From positions 103,287,256 to 103,351,255 of the forward strand of contig NC_134276.1 in the NCBI RefSeq assembly GCF_949628215.1: DNA of 64,000 nt, written 5' to 3'. Under the pieces are notes generated by a model. The model had not been told where the DNA came from. It was given only the letters and a program-made list of their open reading frames with translations, and did no database searches. How positions within the stretch are numbered: the stretch's first letter is position 1; each line of letters starts with the position of its first letter. Of the stretch, positions 1 to 64,000 are shown in pieces. A program made the translations under genes and the position numbers. The DNA is from Phalacrocorax aristotelis (taxonomy: Eukaryota > Chordata > Aves > Suliformes > Phalacrocoracidae).

Positions 1-52998
<52,998 letters not shown>

Positions 52999-55315
52999 AT
53001 GTTCAAAAATAGAAGAGGTTATATTTATTGATACATTTATCCAGTAGAATAATTGGGCATTTGAGATTATTCTGTGTGCAATAATTAATTGTCAAATGCA
53101 CTGAAACTTAACTCTACTCATAAACAACCACTATTGTTTGTGTATAAATTTTGAGTATGTATATATGGTAGAGCACAAAAGATTGTCTGAAATTTATTAA
53201 AATCCTGATGTAATAGTATTTGAATAGACAGAGAAGAGAAGGATGAGCTACTAACCTCATTAAAATATACCGATCTTGGAAATAGTTTTTGCTGAGGGAG
53301 CTCTCTCATTTCTGTTCCCCTTTGTGGAATTTTAAAAAAAAAAAGGAGGCTCCCTACTGGTAGCCTCCCCACCCCCTTTTTACTGTTTTGTTAATTGATA
53401 TTTATAAGTATTTACCAAAGAGCTGCCAAAGTTTATGAGATTTGAATGTTGACAAGTATTGTTTAGAAGTTGTTTAATTTATAACAGAGGCTATGGATAT
53501 TTGTAAGGCTTATATTTGAATTTGAGGCACAACAAAAGTAATTTCAAAATACAAACAAAACTTTGCATATTAATATATTCAGTATTTGACTTTAGTTTTC
53601 TGTGTCAGTACATTTCAGCTATTAAATATTATTGTGACATATATTCACTAGCATTACTTCAGAATATTGTTCCATATCATCCATTTATTCATGGCTATTT
53701 TAAAGATACTTTTTTCTACAAATTGGAAATGACCGATACAACAAGTTTTCCCGCAAACTCTGGAAAAATATTCCCCTTGGGTTTTGAGATAAAGCAGTCT
53801 TTACCAGTTGCAGAGAACATATTGGAGTTGGCTTGTCCCACTCTCCTCTTTTGCACATTAGAAGGGCTTTCCTGTCCTATAGAAAGACCTGAGTGAGGGA
53901 AGCCGCCCCCATGTTACAACGTCAGAGGAGAAAGTCATGTTAATGGTATTGGATTGGGCTGTCTGCTCAGCATCCTCCCCAGCTACTAGACTTCCTGCAG
54001 TATTTTTTAAATCTCACTTTCAAAGGAAACAGGAGAACAGTAATTCTCTGAGCTGAACAATATCATTCTGTCACTTTTGCAGTTAAAACTAAATCAGTGA
54101 CTCTTTCTTGTCCAGAGACCGTGACCATCCTCTGTGTGGTGCTGCTTTGAGGCTAGTGAAGGCTGTCACGGTTCTACATATTATGCTACAAAAACACAAC
54201 TCTTTGTGCTTTTATGATTTTCTAAAGTTCACATGAGATTACATAAAACACGGTATTTTGTTATCTTTAAAATAACTGATTTCCTTAGCTCCATTTATGT
54301 ATGCTTTAAAACCCTGCAGTTTTCCTTACAATTCGCAGTGGCTTAGGGCATAACTCCCATCCGCAGCTGTGTGCTTTCACCCAGAGCCAAACATGTCACA
54401 ATGTTGTCATCTCTTGCGGGACTGCAAATACATGCCCACGCACATTGGCTTACTGGCGAACAAACTGTACTGGTTCTGCAAAACCAGGGGCTGAACACAA
54501 CATTATACAGCGTTATATTTCTAGTAACAAAATACACGACGATGGTACCTTTTTTAAAAAATTCTCAAATGGTATCAAAACAGTATTTATAAAATAATCC
54601 ACTCTTTCTTTGAACAGTATATGGTTAGCCATGAGCTGCAGTTGGATAGAGGAGTAACGACAGTGAGTTTTATATTGTGCTTTTTTTCCGTTCAGGTCAT
54701 TGAACAGTACTTGTACACTTTAAAACAGCGATGGTACTATACTCTTGTGCTTCGGTATGTGAATTACCTTGTTTAAAACTGTTGCTATAAACATCTGTGT
54801 GATTGGTGTTTTGGTATATTCTTACATTAGCAAAACAATTCTGGGGGGAAAACTTTTTGCTAGTGGGAGTTACGTGATAAATATGTTCTTTGTTGAATAA
54901 TAACAGGGATTAAAAGCTACTGTCTAAAATGTACCTGGCGTACAGCACCTCTACACTTTACAGGATTATTGACAGCAAAGCGCTGCAAGGATCACAAGAA
55001 ATGCTCCAAAAATATAGTGTGTAGATACATAGCTAACCGCTGTAATGTGCATTAACGACAAGAACTACTAGCAGAAGTTCTGAAAATACTAAGAATTAAA
55101 ATTAGAAACGCTCAACACGTCTTCATGAAGTCTGTGTTCCCTGTGGTAAACTGCTCTGTTAAGTGTAACAGTTTTCTTGCTTGTGGCACACGAATACTTA
55201 TGGCTGTATCCTTTCCAGAGCCGCACTGTGCGACGCGGTGGCGTACCACGTTCCGTATCTACCCTGTGGAAGGCGGTGGTGTATTCGTCAAATAAACATA
55301 CCTGCCCTTAAGAAA
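52999..55315 (+). other. SYNJ1: Probable SYNJ1 3' UTR
   Basis: AT-rich, about 2.3 kb. Weak ATTAAA signals occur near 53195, 53258, 53619 and 54905; the only canonical AATAAA I see is at 55291-55296, followed by T-rich sequence. The end is inferred, and shorter UTRs from the ATTAAA sites are possible. Small open frames here (for example 53516-53896) have no recognisable product. Confidence 0.65.
55291..55296 (+). promoter_or_regulatory. SYNJ1: Probable SYNJ1 distal poly(A) signal
   Basis: AATAAA with a T-rich element about 30 bp downstream (55323-55333). It is the last such signal before the CFAP298 CpG island. Confidence 0.65.
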
Positions 55316-55360
55316 GTTTAGCTTTTTTTTTTTCCCCCCTCTCTTTGTATCTCAGGTGCT

Positions 55361-56180
55361 TCCCCGCGACCCTCGCGACCACTGAACGCCGGTGCTCGCG
55401 GTTGTGGCTACGAGGGAGGGCGGAGCGCCCACAGCGTCACTGAAGGCGCCACGGCGGGGCCGGAAGCGGAAGCGCCCGCGGGCCGGAGGGGCGGGGTTGG
55501 CGCCGGGCGGGCGGTACCGTTGCTCGCGGCTCCGGTGGGCGCTGGGGCGGCGGAGGCGGAAGGCGGGCGGTGGGCGGCGCCCTCGGAGTGGCCTCTGTCC
55601 CCCTCCCTCGCTGCGCTCCCTCCCCGCCGCTGGTATCCAGGGACGCGGATCCGTTGCTGCGAGGGGGAGGGGAGACGAGACCGCCGGCTGCAACGGCACT
55701 AACGGCCTCCTCCTCTCCCCCCGCAGGCGCGGAGTGGTCCCGCCGCCGCCGGCCCCGCCATGGTGCGGCTGCACGTGAAACGCGGCGACGAGAGCCAGTT
55801 CCTGCTGGAGGCGGCCGGCAGCTCCCGCCTCGCCCAGCTGGCGCCCCTCGTTGCCCGCATCTACAACGGGAGGCTGAAGGTGCAGCGGCTGTGTTCAGGT
55901 ACCGGCTCCGCCGGCCTCATCCCCCGCCACGGCGGGCACCGGCTCCGCCCCGTGGCCCCCGTCCCTCCCCGCAGCCTACGGAAGGGTGGGCTCGCCGCCG
56001 CCCGGGCCTGGCCGCGTCCTTGGTGGGTGCGGAGCTCTGAGGCTGCGCTCAGGGCGAGGGGGGACCGGCTGCCCCGGGCTGGAGCGCTGCTCGGTGTCCT
56101 GGGTGTCTGCCCCCCCACCCCCACCCTCTGGCCCCCAGGCCGGGGGCTGAGGGGCGGCGCTGGGAGGGGTTACCTGGCTG
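55361..56180 (+). promoter_or_regulatory. CFAP298: CpG-island promoter of CFAP298
   Basis: Abrupt switch from AT-rich DNA to very GC- and CpG-rich sequence covering the start of CFAP298. There is no TATA box. A tandem ETS-type motif, CCGGAAGCGGAAG, lies at 55460-55472, typical of housekeeping promoters. GTTGCT half-sites of the ciliary RFX X-box type occur near 55518 and 55652, but I see no full X-box. The exact start of transcription is not determined. Confidence 0.85.
55760..55898 (+). CDS. CFAP298: CFAP298 coding exon 1
   Basis: From the ATG to YNGRLKVQRLCS plus one base; donor gtaccg. The middle part (AAGSSRLAQLAPLVAR) is less like human than the ends, and has high GC. A good 3' splice site sequence (tctccccccgcag, ending 55726) lies 33 bp before the ATG, so an upstream non-coding exon is possible. 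Confidence 0.95.
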
Positions 56181-59100
56181 CAGCCTCTCAGGGGATCTGC
56201 AGCGGCTGAAGGTGTGCCTCTCAAACCCCAGCGTAGCAACAGGCAAGCCATCCTACCCTAAGTTTAAGAGAACAGTGAATCCCCGCTGAAGTTGTCAAGC
56301 CGTGTGTAAGTTCCCACTTTCCGGTGTTTTAGTAGTCCCTATTTTTTGGAGACCGTTTGGAGCTCTGAGCTTCCCATTGTACCTGGCTGAAAATTCTTCC
56401 ATCGCTTGATTGAATTGCAGCGTGTTCCATCCCACAGCGGCCACATAAATCCTTTGCAACCAGAGGTGTACCCGATACATGAATGAAATTCTCACGTTGC
56501 CTAGTGCACGGGTGGTGCGAGGCATCCCTTTGCCATGTGATTGATAGAGAGTCACAGAATGTGTCTAAATTAGTGCTTTAGATTAATTCAGGAGTTGGCT
56601 TTTGAAAAATACCCGCTGTTTGTCTCTACTTACTGCACTTTGGTTTGCTTTGTGGATCAGCCTGGGGACGCGTGGGCTGGGATTCCGTTCAGATGGGGCT
56701 GACCTGAAGGGTGCAGTCATCCACGCCTGATATGCTCCAGCCTCAGATGCGTACATAGCACCTGAGGCTAATCTGATGTAAAAGAAATTCCAAAACCCAA
56801 ACACCGTGGTTACTGTATTTTCAGCACTCACTCTTTCTACAGATCTGTTGCTGTTGGTCCACTGTACTTGCTAATTTAGTTTCGGCCTTCATGTTTTCAC
56901 GTGTATACCGATGTTGCCAGCCACAGGAACAGAATTGCCATTTCTTGGGATTTGGGGTACTTCTGGTGTCTATTGTGAGTTAGATGCACTTTAATTAATA
57001 TGGTTATGGCAAAGAGGCTGGAGGGCCTTCGAGGATTAAGTTGTTCTGGGGGAAAGTAGTGAGTATAGCTTGCAGGCAGTGGATCAGACGTGATAGGATA
57101 GTCAAAAGGGTTAGGAAACTGTATCCACACGCTGTCTGCTCTCGCTGCGTCAGGCTGTGCATTGGTAACCAGTGTTTACATCTCTCTGTTGTCTCAGCTA
57201 GAATTCCCCTGTACCATTGTTTCTTGATTAGACATAAATTACTGTAGAGACCTTTTTATTTCATTCTGGGTGTGAATTTGAGCCCTTGTGTTGGATGTCA
57301 TATGGACAAAGCTATAGGGAGTCCAGTTACATATATCCTGAACTGTAAAGAAATTCATTTTTTCCTTTCGAAAGAAGTTGCTTTCCTAAAAGTACTTAGG
57401 CAAAGGAATATGCAGTCAGCTAAAGCTGACTAAGGAAATACCAAGAAGAAAAAGTTACGGCCAGCAAGTATTGTCTAGGTTTGCATGCCTGTACTGTGTC
57501 ATTTGTTATGTTGTCTCATATATATGTGAAACGTATGAATTATAATGCAATTACAGCGCATACAGCTATATATTTGTGTGTATATACGTACCTTATTTTT
57601 TATTCCATATAGTTACCTACCTTTTCTGAAACTGAAGGCAAGGAGTAAGTTTTGCCTGCGTGTACGTAATGTGAAAGGCTTTTCTAAATGGTATGTTCTC
57701 AATAACACATATTTTAAATCTTGTTCTCCAAACGCTAAAGAGATGGAGGAGCTGGCAGAGCATGGTGTTTTCTTGCCTTATAATATGCAAGGACTGACAG
57801 ATGAGCAAATCGAAGAACTGAAGTTAAAGGATGAGTGGGCAGAAAAGTGTGTACCGAGCGGTGGAAGTGTCTTCAAGAAGGATGAAATGAGGCGCAGAAA
57901 CGGACATGGTAAATCAGTCATAAATGTATCTTTCCCAGCAGACAGAGATAATCTATAATAGAATGAGGAACAGGAACACCATAATTCTGGAACTTTCACT
58001 TTTACCTCACTGCCCTGAAAGAGGGAGAACAATGAGTAGATATTAAGTATACATATTTCAGGCCAGCATCTTAGCTGGCTCATGCTTATTTGCTAAATAT
58101 AAACCTATAAATAAACTATATTAAAGGTAGTCATAGATTTGTTAAGGAGTAGCTATTTCAAGAGCCTGCTTTCACAATGGATCAGCTAAAATATCAGTTA
58201 CATACCAAAGTCTTCTGTCTTGGATTAGGGCCTGGTGTAATGTTGATATAAAAGCCTAAGTAGTAGTATATCTCTTCAGCACATCTGTTATTTAACTTTG
58301 CAACTCTAGTACTTGGAAGTAAACTCCAAAGATAAGTAAACAATTAGCAGAAGCAAGTTTGACTGTTTCACTTTAATTATTCTCCCTGTTTTTAAATGCA
58401 TAGTTATGTACAGTTTTTCTCCAGAGGCTCCAAGATACATCCACAGGCTGTTTTTGTAACATTTCTCCTTTTCTCTCATTTGCTGTGACACAGACTTACT
58501 GAACTCAGTCCTGTCATTTTTTCCTTCTGAGACTCCAGCCAAGTGGTTTTGCCTTGGCACTTGGTATGTGTGTCGAGCACCACTTTGAAGTCGAGAGCAT
58601 GAGAACTGATTGCACAGAAGAGACCACGATTGTCTTCTTGCTGTCTGCCCCTGCACTCCTGACACCACAGCAGCCCTTTAGACTGATTTAGTTGATTGCA
58701 GGGCAGCTCAGTTAAGGAGGAATCTTTGAATAACTTAAGATTAACTTGTCAGACACAAAGAGGTTATTCCAAGTGTCTTGTTTTGGGGAAGATAATTCTT
58801 GTAACGCAGCTCATTGCCCAGTCAAATTTAAACCTTTTGTGAACTTGATTAAGAGCTTATGTTATCATGAAATGCTTTCCCTCCTAACTGTGTTCTAAGA
58901 ACTAGCTGAGCTGAGTGTCATGGTTGTGAGCTGTGTGGGGCCTTAAAATAAAACTTTGCAAGCAATGTTAACTTAAGGACAGGGCCACTTGTAGTTGTAT
59001 TTGTGCATTTGTTTGTTAGTGGGATGAATTTGTTTGTAGTATTAACAAAGTTATAATATTGATATAATATTATCATATGTAAATGTGAGCCAAACTAAAT

Positions 59101-62100
59101 ACCACCAGATGAGGCATTTAAATGTTCAGCTGTGAATGAGTATGATTTAATTGGATTTTTGGTTTTGGGGAGAGGCTTCTTATAACAATTAAAACAGGTA
59201 ACTATAATATGAAATGCACGTGGTATTTACAAAACTGCATTTGCTGTTAACTTGAGATTTTAATTGGAAAAAAGCCAGAAAATGCCAAGCTCTTGTCCCC
59301 TTTTATGCCCATCTGCCAGCACAGCCCACAACAGTTGTAAGTGCGGCACAGGAAAGAGAGCCTTGGTTTTGGTTGTGGTGAGTATGAGATTATGGCTGTT
59401 GCTTTCTACACAGTATTTTTGTCCCAAATGAAGTTCCAAATACCAATCAAATGCCTTTGTGGAAAAGTAGGTTTGGCTCTCTGTGGAGAAATACTGTTTT
59501 GTTTCTAAAGTCAGTAAGAAACATGGCAATGAACTAGCAAACTGGTAAATAGACAGCAACTTAGTAGAGTCTCTCTTGCTTTATGATTTAACAATGTTTC
59601 ATTTGCTTACAGTAGAGAATAACCTGGACAAGTAATTTTCTTGGTTTCTTTGTAGTAAGTGTAGACTATTAAATATGTGTCTCCTTTTTAGCTCCAAATG
59701 AAAAAATGCAGCAAGTTATAAAGAAGACAATAGAGGAAGCTAAGGCATTAATCTCTAAGGTAAGTTGCCTGAAGTAGCGTGTGGTGTGTGGGACCTTTTT
59801 AATAGGTGCTGTGTAGTTGGGCAGCTTAAGGAAAAATAGACTTTCTTCAGTGTAAGGGCTAACAATTTTTGACTAATGTCACAAAGTGAACAGTCTAATA
59901 AAAACTGACATTTCTGTTAATGATTTTCTTAATGGCTTTTGGCAAGCTGGTTCGGCAAGTTAAGGAATCAGATATTAAACCCCAAGTGAATGCTGGCAGC
60001 TGAGACAACATTGAATCATAGAATCACATTTAATTTTATCCACACGCTTTTAATTTGCTATTGATGCATTCTTTGGGTGAATGCTTTTCGTGTTTCCTGG
60101 TGAAAAATTAACTGCATGCTGTGATGTTCCTGGCATAGTACCTTTTGCTCTTTAACATAGTCTTTAAACTTTTACGTATAATTAATTGAAAAATGTGTTC
60201 TAATCTCTTAGATTAGGCCTTGGTTTTACAAGCACTTGGACTCATGCTCAGTCCTCATGAGCCTGTGATTTTAAAGTTAAGTGTGAGGGTATGCCCTGAT
60301 GGGACCATAGCCTCAATTATTCAACTTCACTTTATCAAATCTGTAGATGCTCTGTATTGTGACTCAGCTTTCATATACCTTTGAAACGCAAATTAAGTAG
60401 TATTTATTATCAGATTGCTTTTTTTGTAAACATCTGCAAGTAATTTTCTTCTCCCCACCCCTACAATTCTGGGAATTAGTATGTGTGGAACTTTAAAACA
60501 GCTTTAGACTAGTTATGTGAATAGATAATGTTACTGAATTTTTAGTGTTGCCTGTGCACTTAAATTGGCCTTCTTGGCTGTTTTTTTGCTGATAACAGTG
60601 TCCTATCAGTCATGTAGAGTGAGCAGCTCAGTATTTCCAGAGGCCTTGTGGAGACAAGCGGGGGAGCTACCCTGTTGCCTGGCAATGCTTCCAGTGCACT
60701 GAGTTGCAGCAAACCTTTCCTGAATTGAGGCAAGACTTCAGCCAAACTGTTCTACGTCATAGCAAAATCTACGCAAAATGAGAGATGTTTCAGATTACAG
60801 CTTCTGGACTATAAAGATTTTCTCCAGATGGACTTTTTTTTTCTGTTGGATTGCACCTCACCAACTCTATTTCTAAACAGAGAGGAAATTAATAATATGT
60901 ACTTCTTACATCTTGAGTCGAAAATATCTGCAGATCCGGTCTCCCATTTGTGTGTCTGCCTGGGTGAAACTTCCATACATACCATGTTGTCATTTACAAT
61001 TAAAAGTTGCAAAATTGCCTCACTGCATGCTGACTTACTACAGAAATTACTGCCATTCGCTAGTGAATTAAGTTAAAGATAGTTTGTGAAGTTACGTTCA
61101 TCATTTTAAAATGATGAAAATGAAGAAATATGTCTGTGTATTTAAAGAAAAATGGTTGCTTTTCTGAGATTGAGAAGCCAATTGGGCTAGCCACTTAACT
61201 GGTTTAAGAATGGCCACAAGGAGGCAACATTCTCTTACTCTCTTTCTTATAAACCTTGTTACTTAAAATGGAACTGTTAAATCCATAAGCAAAAACTTTT
61301 TCTTCTCTTCCAGATGTTTCTTGGTTTTCCTCATTCTGTTGCAGTAAGGTCTGGAATGATCTCAAGTATTTGATCTTGCAGATCTCTGCATAAGCTGTGC
61401 AATATGCCAAGCTTTATGCTTCTGCTCACATGTGCTCTATTTTTTCCCCTCAAGTTTTAGGCCCCGTCTCAAGCCCTCACTTAAATTCTGCTGTTTTGAA
61501 TCTTGGTCATGCATCACAAGTACTTGGAACAAAAGACTCCCCATCCACTTTCTGTGGTCATACGCGTACTTATTTGAATGCCTGTATCCCACAGATATTT
61601 GTTACTAAATGTCTCCTACACAAATGTAGTGAAGATCTCTTTTCCCCCTCAGCAGTGAAAGCAAGCTAAATGGAGAGGGCAAACGTGTAGTGATGTGTTC
61701 AAAAGTTGACATTCAAACGAGAAAATTTGTGCTCCTAATAACTTTGTGCAGCCAGTTAGCTTTGCTTAAATATCCCACTGTTGAACCTTTGAACTGACTA
61801 CAAAGCAATATCTTTCTTCATGTTTTTTTAAATAACCGATGATCCCTGCATGTATTTCAGAAACAAGTTCAGGCCAACGTGTGTGTTACTATGGAGATGG
61901 TGAAAGATGCATTGGACCAGCTCCGAGGGGCTGTGATGATTGTGTATCCAATGGGATTGCCTCCACATGACCCAATTAGGATGGAGTTTGAAGATAAAGA
62001 AGACTTGTCGGGAACTCACGTATGCAGTAACGTATTTGGTTTATATGTAGTGCCTGCGTTAAATATGTGCTATGCTGATCTCCGCTTTATCAGTGAAGGT

Positions 62101-62638
62101 TGTTTTTGCATGGCAAGTTTTGTTTAATATTTTTGTCTGATAGTTTATGTAAACGCACACCAGTAGCTTAGCTAGAAATCAGATGCGTAAAGTTTATTTC
62201 AAATGCTACATACAAAGTTCAGGTAAGTCTGGGACTCATTTTAAATAGCTTGTCATTTCTTTCTAATGCCAGTATTGAGAATTTATTGCCCAAAGCATTT
62301 ATGTTAGATCAAGATTGAATGGAATATGAACAAAAATGCTGTAGATTAGTATGAGAAGAAAGATGAAGCAGAAGTATAGTGTAAAATTACACTGGCCTTT
62401 CTGTTAGGAATTCTGGACAGATTTTCCCAGAAAATTTTTCTGGTTTTGAAAAAAAGCTAAAAACAACACCCCCCAACACGTCACCTTGTTTGGTTTTTTG
62501 TCACAGGCTGGACTTGAAGTTATAGAAGAATCAGAAGCGCAATTATGGTGGGCAGGAAAGGAGTTGAAAGAAACAAAGTTGCTCTCTGACTATGTAGGCA
62601 AAAATGAGAAAACAACCATCATTGTCAAGATACAGAAA
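55760..62638 (+). CDS. CFAP298: CFAP298 / C21orf59 (3'-truncated by window edge), five coding exons
   Basis: Cilia- and flagella-associated protein 298 (Kurly) is a cytoplasmic factor needed for outer dynein arm assembly and planar polarity of motile cilia; human mutations cause primary ciliary dyskinesia. Coding exons are 55760-55898, 57741-57908, 59692-59759, 61861-62019 and 62507-62638, together 222 codons of about 290. The start MVRLHVKRGDESQFLL matches human MVLLHVKRGDESQFLL, and later blocks (MQGLTDEQIEELKLKDEWAE, CVTMEMVKDALDQLRGAVMI, LSDYVGKNEKT) are nearly identical. The ATG has a strong CCGCCATGG context. The last exons (from about RGQGAPAREP in human) are not found before 64000 and must lie to the right. 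Confidence 0.96.
55899..57740 (+). other. CFAP298: CFAP298 intron 1
   Basis: A 1.8 kb intron; the first 280 bp are still CpG island, then AT-rich. No repeat family is recognised. Confidence 0.7.
57741..57908 (+). CDS. CFAP298: CFAP298 coding exon 2
   Basis: Encodes MEELAEHGVFLPYNMQGLTD and on to FKKDEMRRRNGH. Acceptor acgctaaag, with an unusually poor pyrimidine tract; donor gtaaat. Phase 1-1. Confidence 0.95.
57909..59691 (+). other. CFAP298: CFAP298 intron 2
   Basis: A 1.8 kb AT-rich intron; nothing recognised. Confidence 0.65.
59692..59759 (+). CDS. CFAP298: CFAP298 coding exon 3
   Basis: A 68-nt exon encoding PNEKMQQVIKKTIEEAKALI and SK, matching human PNEKMKQVLKKTIEEAKAII. Acceptor ctcctttttag, donor gtaagt; phase 1 in and 0 out. 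Confidence 0.95.
59760..61860 (+). other. CFAP298: CFAP298 intron 3
   Basis: A 2.1 kb intron. A short GAATCATAGAATCAC near 60012 resembles a CR1 terminal octamer but has no body attached. Nothing else is firm. Confidence 0.65.
61861..62019 (+). CDS. CFAP298: CFAP298 coding exon 4
   Basis: A 159-nt, phase 0-0 exon encoding KQVQANVCVTMEMVKDALDQ, LRGAVMIVYPMGLPPHDPIR and MEFEDKEDLSGTH. Acceptor gtatttcag, donor gtatgc. Nearly identical to human. Confidence 0.96.
62020..62506 (+). other. CFAP298: CFAP298 intron 4
   Basis: A 0.5 kb intron; nothing recognised. Confidence 0.7.
62507..62638 (+). CDS. CFAP298: CFAP298 coding exon 5
   Basis: A 132-nt exon encoding AGLEVIEESEAQLWWAGKEL and KETKLLSDYVGKNEKTTIIV to QK. 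Acceptor ttgtcacag, donor gtaagt. The last coding exon in the window. Confidence 0.95.
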
Positions 62639-64000
62639 GTAAGTATTGCTGGAAGGTTTCTCGACAAGTTATTTACCTTTGGCTGTCTAAGTTTCTGTGG
62701 AAGAGAATTGTCTGTAGGTATATAAAATGAATTAGATTAGTTCCGGCTTGAGTGTCCTAAAACAGTACATCTATTTTAAGGTTTAATCTATTATATACTA
62801 AGTTTTTCTTTAGTAATTCCTTTGCCTGTCAGATAAATACTGTAGTTGCTATTACTTGCTCCATAGCACTTTTCTAAAGTACAGCAAAGAGGTATGTAAA
62901 AATAGAAGAAATACAAACTGAAAAGTTTTTAAAAAACCCTCAACTGTTTCATCTCGGTGCAGAGCACTGAACAGACCCACTCATTCAGTCTGCCCAGTTT
63001 TTCTAATTGTACTTGTGAACATTTTTGTCTCCATATTCTGGCTTTCAAAAAACATTTTTAATGTTTTGTGCACATGTGATGTGGACACCTCTCGTCCCCA
63101 TTTCAGTCTGTTCTGTGTCTGAAAGACGGTGTCTGTAACTCATTGATTTCCTGCCTGTGATGTCCTGAGTTCCTTGATGGCAGGTCCTCAGACTGTCTCA
63201 GTTCCCTTGGAAATGTGGACATGCATCATCTTTGAGAGGACACAGGGTTGTGGAAGAGCCTGAACTTAACAATGTCCCAAAGTGTGCAGTGGGAACTTGC
63301 TGGGTGCTAGAAGGAAGAACAAGGTGCTAGGCCTGCACCACCCAGTTGCGCTGTCAGTTTCAGCTCACCTAAAGCTCCCAGCTGAAATTTTTTTGAAAAA
63401 GGGAGACCTTCCAGTTGTCAGATGTAGTGAAGCAGATGAAGCCTTCTGTATTAGTTGTGAACACAGGTCTGAGTCATCCTCTGGAGTAGTGAGCTAAAAT
63501 GAGGCAAAGATCTGCTGCTCCTCAGTTTTATAGACTTGATGCTTCAGCAAAAGCCATTCATTAAGTGTATACTGGTCATCGAATGTCCTGAGTTGGAAGG
63601 GACCCACAAGGATCATCAAGTCCAACTCCTGTCCCTGCACAGGACAGCCCCAAAATTCACACCATATCTCTGAGGGCGTTGTCCAAGTGCTCTTGAATAT
63701 CGTCAGCCTTGGCGCCGTGACTGCCTCCCTGGGGAGCCTGTTCCAGTGCTCCACCACCCTCTGGGGGAAGAACCTTTTCCTCATGCCCAACCCAAACCTC
63801 CCCTGGCACATCTTCCTGCCATTCCCTCGGGTCCTGTCGTTGGTCACCAGAGAGAAGAGATCAGCGCCTGCCCCTCCTCCTCCCCTTGTGAGGAAGCTGC
63901 AGGCAGCATTAAAGTGTTTGATGCAATGATCATGTCTTGCAATATCAGCATTAGCACCAAGCTACTGGGACTTTTTTTTGACAAAGTGATTTTGTACCAA
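62639..64000 (+). other. CFAP298: CFAP298 intron 5, 5' part
   Basis: No further CFAP298 exon is recognised to the edge. It contains an antisense CR1 3' end at 63575-63912; the sequence at about 63080-63440 may be an older repeat that I cannot name. Confidence 0.7.
63575..63912 (-). mobile_element. CR1 3'-end fragment (antisense, 0.34 kb)
   Basis: Reads as the reverse complement of the CR1 3' part: GAGTTGGAAGGGACCC, CATCAAGTCCAACTCCTG, then TCCCTGGGGAGCCTGTTCCA and GAAGAACCTTTTCCT. The minus strand encodes the end of the CR1 ORF2 ([18 protein letters not shown]). It has no visible end octamer and is truncated at about 63912. Better preserved than the 39.2 kb piece. Confidence 0.92.

Noticed and set aside
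55352..56251. Several long open frames on both strands around the CFAP298 start
   Set aside because: They arise from the lack of stop codons in CpG-rich DNA. Only the frame starting at 55760 matches a known protein and ends at a fitting splice donor.
60200..60330. Possible hairpin MITE relic (AGGCCTTGG ... TTTAAAGTTAAGTGTG ... CATAGCCTC)
   Set aside because: The middle resembles a common amniote non-autonomous repeat, but the terminal inverted repeats pair over only a few bases, so I cannot support it.

Overview
This is a vertebrate nuclear locus, almost certainly from a bird. The evidence is long AT-rich introns, several CR1 retrotransposon pieces including 3' ends, an endogenous-retrovirus LTR, and the gene order SYNJ1 then CFAP298 on one strand. 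That order is known from human chromosome 21 and I expect it to be conserved in birds. The species cannot be named from this sequence.

Positions 246-52998 (+ strand) hold most of SYNJ1, which encodes synaptojanin-1. I placed 29 constitutive coding exons plus one stop-containing cassette exon using protein similarity recalled from the mammalian gene, splice sites and codon phase; every junction is phase-consistent. About the first 70 codons lie upstream of the window. In order the exons encode the rest of the Sac1 lipid phosphatase domain (to about 15.1 kb), the inositol 5-phosphatase domain (21.1-28.0 kb), an RRM-like domain (28.0-30.3 kb), a proline-rich region split over many small exons (31.3-48.0 kb), and a terminal exon with NPF, DPF and WVxF endocytic motifs (52.1-53.0 kb). 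The 3' UTR probably runs to a poly(A) signal at 55291, about 70 bp before the next gene's CpG island.

Positions 55.36-56.2 kb are the CpG-island promoter and first exon of CFAP298 (C21orf59), a cytoplasmic factor for ciliary dynein arm assembly. Five coding exons (222 codons) are present to 62638; the remaining codons lie beyond the right edge.

The main mobile element is an antisense CR1 LINE with a recognisable reverse transcriptase (40.8-43.86 kb) in the 6.6 kb SYNJ1 intron, interrupted by an antisense solo LTR (42867-43618). Smaller relics are CR1 3' ends at 23.1, 39.2 and 63.6 kb, an old sense-strand CR1 reverse-transcriptase fragment near 19.7 kb and a MIR-like SINE near 31.6 kb.

I found no wholly new system. 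The items most worth following are the tiny stop-containing cassette exon that should switch between the 145- and 170-kDa synaptojanin forms, a diverged copy of an exon-intron junction 1.4 kb upstream of the original, a 117-nt intron that is open in frame across a catalytic motif, and the LTR nested in the CR1.
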